64,000 nucleotides of DNA from Leptospira ilyithenensis (GTDB lineage: Bacteria > Spirochaetota > Leptospiria > Leptospirales > Leptospiraceae), in assembly GCF_004771005.1 (NCBI RefSeq), contig NZ_RQHV01000043.1:248001-312000 (forward strand). The letters are read 5' to 3'. This document shows, piece after piece, positions 10,338-19,623 of this stretch (positions within the stretch are counted from its first letter, which is position 1; each line of letters starts with the position of its first letter). A program made the translations under genes and the position numbers. Below the pieces are notes generated by a model that was not told the origin of the DNA, searched no databases, and saw only the letters and a program-made list of their open reading frames with translations.

Positions 10338-10871
10338 ATGCAACTCCCACTTTGGAAATCGATTTTAAAACGTGACGACAACCCCATTACAGAAATTTCA
10401 CATTTTCTCCGGGAAACTGCGATCTTCCAAGGATTGCCCAGGAGAACTCTGCGGGAAGTCGCAAGGCTTATTCACAAAAGAAAGTATTATGCCGGAGAAA
10501 CTATTTTTTTCCAAGGCCAAGCGGGAACCGGAGTATATCTTATCCTTAACGGTAAAGTGGAAATTTCTTCGCAAAGAGAGGGAATTACACTCAAGCTCGC
10601 AGAACTGGAGAAAGGTGCTTTTTTCGGTGAACTTGCGTTATTTCAGGATATTCCCCGTTCAGCAACTGCGGTAGCAGTAGTTGATTCCATCTTGCTTGGA
10701 TTTTTTCAGCCAGAACTGAAAACCCTACTCGAAACAAAACCGAGAGTGGGAAATGATTTGCTTTTGAGTTTTGCAGGAATCATCGCAGACAGGCTTCGCA
10801 AAACAAACGATACATTGGAAACCGCGTATTTCAAAAGCAAAAGAGCTAAGAAAAAAAATGCAGCCGAATAG
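10338..10871 (+). CDS. Cyclic nucleotide-binding domain protein (cNMP/CAP-like sensor)
   Basis: A 177-aa protein that is essentially one CAP_ED domain: FQGLPRRTLREVARLIHKRKYYAGETIFFQG, then GTGVYLILNGKVEISS, and the phosphate-binding cassette GAFFGELALFQDIPRSATAVAV with Gly-Glu and Arg in place. The C-terminal helix is short and no DNA-binding domain follows, so it is a stand-alone sensor rather than a CRP. The ligand (cAMP, cGMP or other) is unknown. A GAGAGGA ribosome-binding site precedes the ATG. Its last 14 bases overlap the permease gene, suggesting coupled function. Confidence 0.85.
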   Translation: MQLPLWKSILKRDDNPITEISHFLRETAIFQGLPRRTLREVARLIHKRKYYAGETIFFQGQAGTGVYLILNGKVEISSQREGITLKLAELEKGAFFGELALFQDIPRSATAVAVVDSILLGFFQPELKTLLETKPRVGNDLLLSFAGIIADRLRKTNDTLETAYFKSKRAKKKNAAE

Positions 10872-11910
10872 TATTTCTTCCCTAATCGTTAAAATTTCTT
10901 TTTTTACCCTGATAGGAATTACCATATGCATCGGGCTTATCGGAGTAAAATTTTTAGCAGTACCTTTGCTTATTTCCGGGATTCATTTTTATATTTTGCA
11001 TGGTGTTGTGGATCATTTGGAATCCAGAGGGATTCCAAGATGGATCACCATACTTGTATTATTCGGAGTTATCACTTCGTTCGGATATTGGTTTCTTGCC
11101 TACTATATTCCCAATCTGTTTGAAAAAGCGCAACCGGTCATAGCCGACTGGTCTTTGAAAATGTCGGATCCGAATTTTCAAATTGTAGACTTCAATGAAC
11201 TGCCGATCGTTTCCCAAAATCCTGAGCTTTGGAAAAAGATCATTAATCCGGAAGAGATTGCAAAGTTGTTCACGGAATCTTTGGAAAGTTTTTTGAAAGA
11301 ACTGGTCTTAATGATCCCTACTTTCCTAAGCTGGATGATCATCATTCCGATTATCAGCTTCTTTTTGTTACTCGATGCAAACTTGATTTACAAAACATTT
11401 ATCAGTCTGATCCCCAACCGGTTTTTTGAAATGTTTCTAATGGTATTGTATAGAACCAATCAACAGATCACAAGTTATCTGAAAAGTCTTGTGATCCAAT
11501 GCGGAATCATGGCAGTCGTTGCTTCCCTTGGATTTTATCTGGTTGGTGTTAAGTTTTTCTTTTTATTCGGATGTGTTCTTGGAATCGCAAATTCGATTCC
11601 ATACCTCGGACCGCTGCTCGGAGCCCTTCCTCCTCTATTATTTTGTTTTTTATTTCCCGAACTTTCTCCTTCACTAGGATCGATCATCGGTGTGGTCGTT
11701 GTTGCGCAATTGATTGATAATGCAGTCGTGCAACCGGTCGTCATTGCAAACGCGGTCTCCCTTCATCCTCTTGCGATTTTAATCGGAATTGCAGTCGGAG
11801 GAAACTTTTTCGGAATTTTCGGGATGTTGCTTGCGATCCCTGTACTTTCCATTTTAAAAGTTACAACCGGAATTCTTTACCAAACCTTAAAGGAACATCA
11901 GATCATTTAA
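10858..11910 (+). CDS. AI-2E family transporter / PerM-like permease
   Basis: About 350 aa and seven or eight membrane segments. Family marks are the long central soluble part (LSWMIIIPIISFFLLLDANLI) and the C-terminal GIANSIPYLGPLLGALPPLL, then VVQPVVIANAVSLHPLAILIGIAVGGNFFGIFGMLLAIP, the well-conserved end of this family. Members move autoinducer-2, Na+/H+ or other solutes, so the name does not settle the substrate. I took ATG 10858, which overlaps the preceding cNMP-binding gene by 14 bases. It converges on the next gene with a 4-base overlap. Confidence 0.85.
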   Translation: MQPNSISSLIVKISFFTLIGITICIGLIGVKFLAVPLLISGIHFYILHGVVDHLESRGIPRWITILVLFGVITSFGYWFLAYYIPNLFEKAQPVIADWSLKMSDPNFQIVDFNELPIVSQNPELWKKIINPEEIAKLFTESLESFLKELVLMIPTFLSWMIIIPIISFFLLLDANLIYKTFISLIPNRFFEMFLMVLYRTNQQITSYLKSLVIQCGIMAVVASLGFYLVGVKFFFLFGCVLGIANSIPYLGPLLGALPPLLFCFLFPELSPSLGSIIGVVVVAQLIDNAVVQPVVIANAVSLHPLAILIGIAVGGNFFGIFGMLLAIPVLSILKVTTGILYQTLKEHQII

Positions 11911-12821
11911 TCTTTTCTTTTGTTCCACTTTCCCATTTCGGATAATAAGACTCCGAAAAGGACGAATGCGGAACCGAAAGTTCCTATCGCGGTCAAAGTC
12001 TCGCCTAAAATCAAATAGGCGAGCAAATAGGAAAAAACCGGTTCGAGTGAAAAAAGTATCCCCGCCCTCGCCGGCGAAATCGTTTTTTGATAACGTGTTT
12101 GGATTTTAGTAGTGAGTATCGTAGCAAAGATAGAAGTATAAATCACACCTACCCAAAAATAGCCATCCAATCGTATCGCTTCCGATTTCGGAAAATAGTA
12201 AAATTCAATGGGGCAAAAAATCGTGGCAAGAAGTCCTGTAAATAAAATCTGAAATGACACAAACGAAGTCTCGGAAACTTTTTTACTGAAATAATCAATT
12301 TGGATCATATACACTGCAAAGCAAAATGCGCTAACTAAAGTTAGAAGATCGCCTAAAGAAAACTTTATCTTAGTAAGCAAGTGAGCAAAAGAGGAATCAT
12401 TTTGGGAAATAAAAAACAGCCCTGTTAAAACTATAAAAGTGGCAACCCATGTGCGGAAAGAGGGATATTTGCGTTCAAATATAATCTGTAAAATGGGTAC
12501 GAAAATGACATAGGAGCCTGTAATGAATCCGGATTGGGTTGCGGATGTGTAGACGAGTCCCAATGTCTGAAAAGCATATCCAATAAAGACGGAAATTGCG
12601 GTTAATAACGAAGGAAACCAGATCGACTTTTTTAGATTTTCCTTTTTGAATATGGATTTGCGAAATAAAATGAGTATGACAGATCCCGCAATCCAAAATC
12701 GGATCGCGATAAAGAAGAAGGGAGGAACTGAATTTAATGCTAGTTTTATGGCAACAAAGGTGCCTCCCCAAAGTAGTGAAGCGAAGAGAAGAAAAAACTC
12801 GGGGGAAAATATGCGAGACAT
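11907..12821 (-). CDS. DMT superfamily (EamA) transporter
   Basis: A 304-aa inner-membrane protein with ten predicted membrane helices made of two EamA repeats: LLWGGTFVAIKLALNSVPP opens the first and LLTLVSAFCFAVYMIQIDY the second, ending SLEPVFSYLLAYLILGETLTAIGTFGSAFVLFGVLLSE, a typical EamA C-terminus. These export amino acids, nucleosides or other small metabolites; the substrate is unknown. Divergent from the methyltransferase gene at 12867 across 45 bases. Confidence 0.88.
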   Translation of the reverse strand: MSRIFSPEFFLLFASLLWGGTFVAIKLALNSVPPFFFIAIRFWIAGSVILILFRKSIFKKENLKKSIWFPSLLTAISVFIGYAFQTLGLVYTSATQSGFITGSYVIFVPILQIIFERKYPSFRTWVATFIVLTGLFFISQNDSSFAHLLTKIKFSLGDLLTLVSAFCFAVYMIQIDYFSKKVSETSFVSFQILFTGLLATIFCPIEFYYFPKSEAIRLDGYFWVGVIYTSIFATILTTKIQTRYQKTISPARAGILFSLEPVFSYLLAYLILGETLTAIGTFGSAFVLFGVLLSEMGKWNKRKD

Positions 12822-12866
12822 GTTTAATGAACCTTGTATAGACTAACCAAATAGATCAAGGAAAAC

Positions 12867-14096
12867 ATGAACTGGAAATACAGAATTCGAAAACCGGAAG
12901 CAGGAACCCCCCTCAATTGGGAGATCTACTTTCCCCCGGGACTTGCCACCTGGGCCTCCGAAAGAATAGACTCCCTGTTAGCTGAGATTAAGTTGCCGAA
13001 TCAGCCTCTGCCCAAACTCAGAACTTTTACGGAAAAAATCAAACTGGAAAATGCGAACTCTCACCAGATAGCTTATCTTTTTCAATATGCACATTTTATC
13101 AAAGACATCCGACTCGTTTTGGGAAAAACAGAAGACTGGAATCACTACGCATCCGAAGCACAATCGGAATCCCAACGTATCATTGAAGCATCCGTTCCAT
13201 TAGCCAGGTCCATCTTCCCGAAATCCGATTCATTCCTTCATAGCGAAATTTTATCTTTTCTCCATGGGAGCTATTATGAAAATGAAATCACGGTTACGCT
13301 CTCACTATTCGGTGAACCGGCTTATATTCGGGGAGTGAAAGGACAATTCGCTTCCAGCGCTCCTGTGCCGGAAGACCTGACATCTGCTATGATTCAATAC
13401 GGATTGGAATTTGCCGGTTGGGAAACAAACCCGCAATCCATCGTATATCTTCCGTTTGCTGGTACAGGAACATTTGCAACGGAATGGGAAATTCATGTTC
13501 GTAAACTTCCTTCCCTCTCCTTGAAGAGAAAATTCGTATTCCCAAACTTGCAGATTTTTCCGGAAAAAACAATCACACATTTTGAAAAAACAATTCAGCA
13601 AAAAAGTGAAACGGATAAATCCGGTTTACAAAAAATTTTCTGGAAAGATACCGATCCGGCGTTATCCACATATTGGTCCAAAGAAAAATCCAATTGGAAG
13701 GATATTTTCAAAGAAGATCCGAATTGGGAATTTTCCATAGAGGATTTTTTCCAACCTAAAGTTCCTTTGGGTTCCCTTCTAAAGGAAATCCATAAAAACG
13801 AACCTATCTCGGTTTTTCTCCCTCTCAATCCTCCCTATGGATTTAGAAAAAAAGAAATCAGTAACGACGATGCAAATTTATATCCAAAAATCGGATCTAC
13901 TCTAAGTAGACTGGGAGATGAGTTTTTGTCGACTAACCGATCTATAGTTGGTAAATTTTCCGGTTTTTTACTTTGCCCGAGCGAAGAGAAATGGATGGAA
14001 GTAAGAAACAGTTTGAAAAAGTTCTCACAAAAAACAATCCATGTTACCCATGGCGGAATTGATTTGCGCGTTTTATTTTTTGATTTGAAAAAATAA
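12867..14096 (+). CDS. RlmL-like class I SAM-dependent methyltransferase (probable rRNA methylase)
   Basis: A 409-aa protein resembling the methyltransferase half of 23S rRNA methylases of the RlmL/YpsC type. Evidence: PVPEDLTSAMIQYGLEFAGW followed by VYLPFAGTGTFATEWE (SAM motif I, in place of PFCGSGTL.IEA) and, near residue 320, FLPLNPPYGFRKKE (motif IV NPPYG). The N-terminal 150 residues could hold a diverged THUMP-like part, but I cannot recognise one. About 80 residues of insertion separate motif I from motif IV. An AAGGA site precedes the ATG. The RNA target is inference. Confidence 0.7.
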   Translation: MNWKYRIRKPEAGTPLNWEIYFPPGLATWASERIDSLLAEIKLPNQPLPKLRTFTEKIKLENANSHQIAYLFQYAHFIKDIRLVLGKTEDWNHYASEAQSESQRIIEASVPLARSIFPKSDSFLHSEILSFLHGSYYENEITVTLSLFGEPAYIRGVKGQFASSAPVPEDLTSAMIQYGLEFAGWETNPQSIVYLPFAGTGTFATEWEIHVRKLPSLSLKRKFVFPNLQIFPEKTITHFEKTIQQKSETDKSGLQKIFWKDTDPALSTYWSKEKSNWKDIFKEDPNWEFSIEDFFQPKVPLGSLLKEIHKNEPISVFLPLNPPYGFRKKEISNDDANLYPKIGSTLSRLGDEFLSTNRSIVGKFSGFLLCPSEEKWMEVRNSLKKFSQKTIHVTHGGIDLRVLFFDLKK

Positions 14097-14132
14097 GTTC
14101 GCTTTCTAGTTTGAAATAAGATCGGAACCGCT

Positions 14133-14798
14133 ATGAAAGACGTTCAAATAGAAGAGGGTTGGAAAAAAGCGCTGGGGGACGAATTTCAAAAACCCTATTT
14201 CCAAACATTAAGAGAATTCGTAAGGAAAGAATATCAGTCTTCCGTAATTTACCCTCCCGCCAAACAGATATTTGCCGCATTTGACCACTGTCCTTTTGAC
14301 CGGGTGAAAGTAGTGATTCTGGGGCAAGATCCTTACCATGGACAGGGACAGGCAAACGGACTTTGTTTTTCCGTGCAACCGGGCATCCCTTTCCCTCCTT
14401 CTTTGCAAAATATATTCAAAGAGATTCAGTCGGACTTGGGGAAACCCATTCCCAAAGACGGAGATTTGTCCCGCTGGGCAGGTCAAGGCGTATTATTACT
14501 GAATGCAAGTCTCACTGTAAAAGCAAACCAAGCTGGCTCCCATCAAAATCAGGGTTGGGAAGATTTCACCCATACCGCCATACGAATATTAGCCGAAAAT
14601 ACAAAAAATTTGGTTTTTTTACTCTGGGGCTCCTTTGCTCAAAAAAAAGAAGAGCTGATTGACAAGTCCAAACATTTGGTTTTAAAGTCCCCTCACCCTT
14701 CTCCTCTCTCCGCGCACAGAGGTTTTTTCGGAAACAAACACTTCAGCAAAACAAACGAATATTTGAAACAATTCGGGAAAGAACCAATTGACTGGTAA
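14133..14798 (+). CDS. ung: Uracil-DNA glycosylase
   Basis: Family 1 UDG that removes uracil from DNA at the start of base-excision repair. The water-activating loop [22 protein letters not shown] is at about residues 60-80 (catalytic Asp in GQDPYHG), LLLNASLTV is the uracil-binding region and [21 protein letters not shown] the Leu-intercalation loop with its catalytic His. At 221 aa it is full length. Its stop overlaps the TTG start of the next gene by 11 bases. Confidence 0.97.
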   Translation: MKDVQIEEGWKKALGDEFQKPYFQTLREFVRKEYQSSVIYPPAKQIFAAFDHCPFDRVKVVILGQDPYHGQGQANGLCFSVQPGIPFPPSLQNIFKEIQSDLGKPIPKDGDLSRWAGQGVLLLNASLTVKANQAGSHQNQGWEDFTHTAIRILAENTKNLVFLLWGSFAQKKEELIDKSKHLVLKSPHPSPLSAHRGFFGNKHFSKTNEYLKQFGKEPIDW

Positions 14799-15681
14799 CG
14801 AAAGGAAAGGGTATTTTTTTGTATTTCTCACGGGTGTTTTTTTTGCTTTCGAAGTCATAGGTTTCAAAGAAATCTTTCGAAGATACCAACTCCCTCCCGA
14901 AATCGCAGCATTTTACGGAGTTTTCGGATCTTTCATATTAGTATCGACATTTTTTTTATTCAGAAAAACAAACAGAGACAAGGTGATCCTTACCGTAAAA
15001 AGAGATGGAAAGGTTTTACTACTGGGAACCTTTCTAAACTCAATCGGGATCATATTGTATTACCAAGCTCTTCGCATTTCCGATCTTGGACCTTCTGCGA
15101 TACTAATCAAAACGACTGTTCTCTACAATGTATTATTGGGAGTTTTATTCCTAAAAGAAACACTAAGGAATTTCGAAGTCCTTGGCATTATACTTTCGTT
15201 AGCTGGAATTTATTTTATATCCACGCTCGGCGGCCAAATCAGTGTAGAGTCCTCGGTTTTGATTCTTATTTCCGCTTTTTTCTTCGCCTCCCAAAGTTAT
15301 CTGATCAAACGGTTTGTTCCCGAAATTCTGGGTTTGGAATTTGCTTATTTGAGATTATTATTATTATCCGTATTTTTTATCGGATATATCCATTCCATAG
15401 GAACTTGGGAAGTTTTATCCACCGAAGTGATTTTGGCCCTTACGTTTTTTTCCCTTCTAGGCTACTTTTTAGGTAGAGCTTTTTATTTTCAGGCGCATAA
15501 TTATCTACCGATCGGCAAACTAAACGCCACTTTACTGATAGAACCTATTTTTCTTATGGGAATAGGAATTCTGTATATGGAAGAGCCATTTAGCGCCCGT
15601 AAATTGGTCGGATCCGGTTTGATTTTGTTTGGGTTGTATCTACTTGTATTTCACAAAAGAAAACAAACCAGACCCGCATAA
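14788..15681 (+). CDS. DMT superfamily (EamA) transporter
   Basis: A 297-aa membrane protein with ten predicted helices in two EamA repeats ([19 protein letters not shown] at the start; [19 protein letters not shown] for repeat two; [36 protein letters not shown] at the end). It has little resemblance to the other DMT protein at 11907-12821, so this is not a recent duplication. TTG at 14788 lies within the last codons of ung, implying coupling. Substrate unknown. Confidence 0.83.
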   Translation: MTGNERKGYFFVFLTGVFFAFEVIGFKEIFRRYQLPPEIAAFYGVFGSFILVSTFFLFRKTNRDKVILTVKRDGKVLLLGTFLNSIGIILYYQALRISDLGPSAILIKTTVLYNVLLGVLFLKETLRNFEVLGIILSLAGIYFISTLGGQISVESSVLILISAFFFASQSYLIKRFVPEILGLEFAYLRLLLLSVFFIGYIHSIGTWEVLSTEVILALTFFSLLGYFLGRAFYFQAHNYLPIGKLNATLLIEPIFLMGIGILYMEEPFSARKLVGSGLILFGLYLLVFHKRKQTRPA

Positions 15682-15737
15682 AGTCCGCTAACTGAACTTA
15701 GTATTTGTATAATTTATTATAGTTCCAAGGAGAATCC

Positions 15738-16043
15738 ATGAGCGCCAATCGTCCCCAAGCCCTTACCCCGACCGAGCTGGAGGAAGTTTTAAAAAAACTC
15801 ACCCAATGGAAAATCGTAACGGAAAACCAGATCCAAAAACTAGCACGAGAACTTCGGTTTAAAGATTTCAAAGAAGCGTTTGTTTTTCTAAACAAGGTGG
15901 CCGAGATCTCCGAAAAGTTCGACCACCATGCAGAAATCTATAATACATATAATTTTGTTCGCATCCTTCTCTACACCCATACCAAAACAAAGATCACCGA
16001 TTTGGACCGGGAAGTGGCGGAAGAAATAGAAAAGTTGATTTAG
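15738..16043 (+). CDS. phhB: Pterin-4a-carbinolamine dehydratase
   Basis: Dehydrates 4a-hydroxytetrahydropterin during pterin recycling (classically with phenylalanine hydroxylase) and may act in other pterin paths. The 101-aa length and KFDHHAEIYNTYNFVRILLYTH, with the catalytic His-His and the conserved downstream His, define the family; WKIVTENQIQKLARELRFKDF is the typical first half. A CCAAGGAGAATCC ribosome site precedes the ATG. No aromatic hydroxylase is in the window. A terminator hairpin follows at once. Confidence 0.93.
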   Translation: MSANRPQALTPTELEEVLKKLTQWKIVTENQIQKLARELRFKDFKEAFVFLNKVAEISEKFDHHAEIYNTYNFVRILLYTHTKTKITDLDREVAEEIEKLI

Positions 16044-16051
16044 GTATAAAA

Positions 16052-16085
16052 AAACCCCCGAAGTTTTCACTCCGAGGGTTTTCAT
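16052..16085. terminator. Probable bidirectional terminator between phhB and the lipoprotein gene
   Basis: An imperfect 11-bp stem (AACCCCCGAAG against CTCCGAGGGTT, two mismatches) encloses a short loop, with an A-run on the left and a T-run on the right. It sits between two convergent genes and can serve both strands. Confidence 0.75.
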
Positions 16086-16108
16086 AAGAGATAGAAAGAA
16101 TCTAAATC

Positions 16109-17716
16109 TTAGTTGTTTGGAAAGTCAGCAAGAGTTTGAAGACCAGTGTCACCAAATTTCGCTGCACCCGCTGCTGCTGCTTGAGGGCAATGAGGAATAC
16201 CTGCCAAAGAAGTAGTGCTAAGTAGTGCACTCGCAGTTGCACGACTTGTTGCAGTTCCACCGTAGAGACAAGCTGTCAATAAGCTGGAAGTAGCTCCGTC
16301 ACCGGAAGTAGCATCATTTAGTACAGGAAGTTTTCCCCCGCCGATTGCCAAAGGAAGAGCAATTTTAGCTCGGAAGGAGTTGTTACAAGCTACTGCAAGT
16401 GTCGCTGCTCCGGCTTTAATAGTGTTCACAGTAGCATAAAGAGTCGCTGCAGTATTCTCAGTCGAGAATGCATAAACGATCTCGGGAGTAGAAGTAAGCG
16501 GTTTCTTCGCTGCCAAAGTCGCTGCAGTTGTAGCAGGAGTTGGAATCGGACCGTAAGCACCTAAACCGAGAGCCTCACAATTATCAACACTTGTAAGGTT
16601 GATATTAGAAGCCTTATAGTAGTTGATTGTAGAAGCTGTCGCTGCAGTTGTTCCTTCTGCAAGTGGAAATGCTACGTTGAAAGCCGTCCCTAAGCCAGTC
16701 AAAGCGGACGAAGAAGGATACGAATACTCAGAAAAGATCTGATTGCTTGAGGCAGTAGATCCTTCCGAAATCGCAACAAATGCATCCGACGGGCTAGTAA
16801 GAATATCACCACGGGAAGTGAATCCTGTGATAGTAGTGTTTTTAGGAATACCAGTAAACTGAGCACGTGCAACCGCATTGATAAAGTCACCATCTGTTTT
16901 TTTACAGTCAGGGTTGTTTGCAATCAAGTTGTTTGCCTTTACACCGTTTGCAATCGCAGTCGCTCTATCAGCAGTAGTGATCGCAGCGAAAGTACAGCTT
17001 GATTTTGGAATACGAGCACATGCAAGAACTCCTGTTCCATTCGCATATGCTTGACGAGCTTGGTAAAGGCTGGCAGTAGCTGTTGAGCCACCAAAAGCAG
17101 TATAGACTGCAGCCAAACCACCGGCAATCACACCGCATCCACCGGCAAATGCACCTGTTATAGTAGCAGTATTTGTACCTGCACCAACAAAGATTGCGTT
17201 GATAGCGGTTTGTTCAGCAGTTGTAAATGTTGCGAGAAAGTTAGTTGCCACAGTTTGCAAACCAGCACCTATTGCAGGAACTGAACTACAAGTTGCTGCT
17301 GCAATTCCAAGAAGAGAACCTGCATCTACCGTAGCTTTCGCTGTAGCAATGTCAGCAGTTCTAGCAGTTGCATCATAAGTTCCGCCGCCTTTGATAAAAG
17401 CGTCATACTTTAGGTTGTAAGGAGTAACAGCATAACTTGCATAACCTAGCGCAGTAACAGTACTACCGTTAGCTTGTTCAAATTCAGCTTGTGTGAATGT
17501 AGTCGCTGTTGATGCAGCAGCCTGGAGGATCGCACCGTTGTAAAGTGTTCCTAAGTTTAAGCTGATCGCACAGTTTCCACTTGCAGCACTTTTCACAGCT
17601 TGTGCAAGAAGTATAGCCAAAAATGGTTCTTCTTTTACAGCTTCTTTAGCACATGCAGTGAAAGCAAGAGTGCTAACAAGTGCAATGCCTGTAAATTTTA
17701 TAAAATTGCGTTTCAT
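16109..17716 (-). CDS. Large Ala/Thr-rich lipoprotein, function unknown
   Basis: A 535-aa protein with a spirochaetal lipoprotein signal (MKRNFIKFTGIALVSTLAFTAC, Cys about 22). The mature part is very rich in Ala, Thr, Gly and Ser and has about ten scattered Cys (such as SGNCAIS, AATCSSVP, AGGCGVI, ADNC-like DNCEALG), suggesting disulfides. No domain is recognised. It starts 13 bases after ompL1 on the same strand, so it is likely expressed from the ompL1 promoter, and its product is likely a surface or periplasmic lipoprotein. The terminator at 16052-16085 follows. Confidence 0.75.
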   Translation of the reverse strand: MKRNFIKFTGIALVSTLAFTACAKEAVKEEPFLAILLAQAVKSAASGNCAISLNLGTLYNGAILQAAASTATTFTQAEFEQANGSTVTALGYASYAVTPYNLKYDAFIKGGGTYDATARTADIATAKATVDAGSLLGIAAATCSSVPAIGAGLQTVATNFLATFTTAEQTAINAIFVGAGTNTATITGAFAGGCGVIAGGLAAVYTAFGGSTATASLYQARQAYANGTGVLACARIPKSSCTFAAITTADRATAIANGVKANNLIANNPDCKKTDGDFINAVARAQFTGIPKNTTITGFTSRGDILTSPSDAFVAISEGSTASSNQIFSEYSYPSSSALTGLGTAFNVAFPLAEGTTAATASTINYYKASNINLTSVDNCEALGLGAYGPIPTPATTAATLAAKKPLTSTPEIVYAFSTENTAATLYATVNTIKAGAATLAVACNNSFRAKIALPLAIGGGKLPVLNDATSGDGATSSLLTACLYGGTATSRATASALLSTTSLAGIPHCPQAAAAGAAKFGDTGLQTLADFPNN

Positions 17717-17729
17717 CTATATCTCCTGA

Positions 17730-18632
17730 TTATAGCTCGAGTTTGTAACCGAAACGGTAGGTTTGACCACCGATTACGACCGGGTAGGCTGCGGTTGGTG
17801 CAAGAGCAGAAGCTCCACCCACAGATCTTGTCATAGCAGTTCCCATACCAGCAGAAAGGATAGTTTCTAGTTCAAAGAAAATATGTCCTTTTTCCGCTAC
17901 TTTTGTTTGTGCACCGATTAACCAGTTTAAACCAAATCCACTTGCGCGGAATTGTGAGTTTTCTTTGTAGATTCCAGGAGTAGGAGCATCGCTAAGGAAG
18001 GATCCACCAGGACCAGCTACACCAGGAAGAGCGTTTTTAAGAGTGTCGCCATCGATTGTTCCAGCAACTCCCCATCCACCTTTGTAGTAGTTCACACCAC
18101 CGGCAACATACACAGCGGTGTCGTTTGCAGCGTTGAAAAGTTTAATTCCTAAATAAGTAGGAACTGTCCAAGCAGTGTAATTCCACTCTTGTTCCAACCA
18201 CTTATAACCTGCGAAAGTGGAAGTAGTGTAACCACCAGCAATTTTAGTAGTATAGTTTACGTTAATTCTCCAGAAGAGATTGTTAATTCCGAAAATACCT
18301 TCTTTTTCGTAACCTACGTTCAGGTTTAATCCTGTCATAGCTCCGCTGTCTTTCACACCTACTAAACCGTTAGTAGATCTGTTCAGACCAATTAAAGTGT
18401 TTTCTGCATAGATGGCTTTTTGTTGTCCGCCAGCTATATTGCCTTGTGAATCCCTTACAGGACTGCGAGAGTCAAGTCCGTCTTTTAAAATGGTTCCGCC
18501 CATTTGAGCCAAATCAAATTGACCCCCGATACCGAACATGACATAAGAACGAGGTCCTGCTTGAGCGCTAAGGCTAAGAGCCGTAGCTAAAAACAGAATC
18601 CCCATTATACCTAAACGAAGTGAGTGCAACAT
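17730..18632 (-). CDS. ompL1: Outer-membrane porin OmpL1
   Basis: A 300-aa beta-barrel porin of the Leptospira outer membrane. I recognise it from the N-terminal YVMFGIGGQFDLAQMGGTILKDGLD, the middle AVYVAGGVNYYKGGW, and the C-terminus GGASALAPTAAYPVVIGGQ...RFGYKLEL, which matches OmpL1 as I remember it. A signal peptide ends near SLSAQA. Alternating aromatic residues run through the strands. An AAGGGG ribosome site lies about 9 bases before the ATG. A good sigma70-type promoter is upstream and the Ala/Thr-rich lipoprotein gene downstream. Confidence 0.93.
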   Translation of the reverse strand: MLHSLRLGIMGILFLATALSLSAQAGPRSYVMFGIGGQFDLAQMGGTILKDGLDSRSPVRDSQGNIAGGQQKAIYAENTLIGLNRSTNGLVGVKDSGAMTGLNLNVGYEKEGIFGINNLFWRINVNYTTKIAGGYTTSTFAGYKWLEQEWNYTAWTVPTYLGIKLFNAANDTAVYVAGGVNYYKGGWGVAGTIDGDTLKNALPGVAGPGGSFLSDAPTPGIYKENSQFRASGFGLNWLIGAQTKVAEKGHIFFELETILSAGMGTAMTRSVGGASALAPTAAYPVVIGGQTYRFGYKLEL

Positions 18633-18730
18633 TCGATGGTTACCCCTTGTGAGTTTTCTTTCCTGAAATTTGGTTTCCTTGCCAGCATACTTTCGCCAAT
18701 GTTAGAAGTAATGTTCCGACAATTGGAAGG

Positions 18731-18759
18731 ACATTAGACGGTAAAAAAACTTCTGTCAA
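18731..18759 (-). promoter_or_regulatory. Promoter of ompL1
   Basis: On the minus strand, TTGACA (18754-18759) is a perfect -35 box, separated by exactly 17 bases from TAATGT (18731-18736). Transcription would begin near 18724, giving a leader of about 92 bases before ompL1. Confidence 0.7.
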
Positions 18760-18778
18760 ATAAAATTGTTAAATCTGG

Positions 18779-19414
18779 ATGAAAAATGTAATTTTTATGG
18801 AATATGTGACGCATTGCACCAATGACCTAGTGGTAGATCTGAGAAAACATACTAAAGGCGTACCTGCCCCTGGTTTTTTGCTATTTTTGTCTATAATTGT
18901 AGCAGCTGGTTTTTCCCTGGACGCCAGGGAAAGAAAAGTTGTCCGATTTTCGGGAAAATTGATTCAATTGGAAACATCCGGGCCGGAAGCATTTATAGAA
19001 TATGAGGATTCCACTTCCCAGAGAATCAAAAAAGTCTATTGTGATGCAGATACCATGAAAGGTTTTTCCGAATTTGCGGGAAACGAATCCGGATTATTTG
19101 TGGAGGGAAAAGCCGCCCAACTGTCTTTAACCTCCGATGTTTGGGTATGCGTAGGAAGACCGAATATCAGAAAAAAATATTCCGTGGAACCTCCCAGTTC
19201 GAAAAAAACAAACCTACGCGCAATCTACGGGCAGGTAGTGGAAGCGGAAGAAAACGGGCAAATCGTTTATACTTCCAATGGAAAAAGAAGCCATCTGAGC
19301 ATTGACCCTCGCATCGCCGCTGGGTTTAAGAAGAAATTGGAAAGAATGGAAACCGTAGAAATCCGGGGAAATTTTTATTACGATCGGGGAAAAGGGTATT
19401 ATGTGGAGGAATAA
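18779..19414 (+). CDS. Hypothetical exported protein
   Basis: A 211-aa protein of unknown family. A hydrophobic segment (FLLFLSIIVAAGFSLDA, about residues 33-49) looks like a signal peptide or anchor; residues before it (MKNVIFMEYVTHCTNDL...) are unusually long, so the true start may be later, for example a GTG near residue 18-28. After it come two similar beta-rich halves of about 75 residues (KVVRFSGKLIQLETSG... and RAIYGQVVEAEENG...), each ending in a 'value per substrate' type strand pair, perhaps an internal duplication. Divergent from ompL1; followed by a GC-rich hairpin. Confidence 0.6.
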   Translation: MKNVIFMEYVTHCTNDLVVDLRKHTKGVPAPGFLLFLSIIVAAGFSLDARERKVVRFSGKLIQLETSGPEAFIEYEDSTSQRIKKVYCDADTMKGFSEFAGNESGLFVEGKAAQLSLTSDVWVCVGRPNIRKKYSVEPPSSKKTNLRAIYGQVVEAEENGQIVYTSNGKRSHLSIDPRIAAGFKKKLERMETVEIRGNFYYDRGKGYYVEE

Positions 19415-19466
19415 GGGCAGGATAGGTAAGAAATGATTGGATGGGGGTTATGTCGCATTTGGCGGT

Positions 19467-19496
19467 GTCCCCCGCCCTTTGTTTTGGGTGGGGGGT
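19467..19496. other. GC-rich hairpin after the 211-aa gene
   Basis: An 11-bp stem (GTCCCCCGCCC against GGGTGGGGGGT, with G-T wobbles) around an 8-base loop TTTGTTTT. There is no T-run after it on either strand, so it is not a standard intrinsic terminator, though it lies between a gene end and carA. Confidence 0.5.
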
Positions 19497-19623
19497 GTGG
19501 ACCGTAGGCGACCGCACCTTACGATTTCTCCTTTACCACGGCGGGCATTTTTTGTAAACTCCGCATTATTTTTTTTATCTTTTAGTTCGCCCTTTTGACC
19601 TCATCCGGCGGAATGGAAAATCA

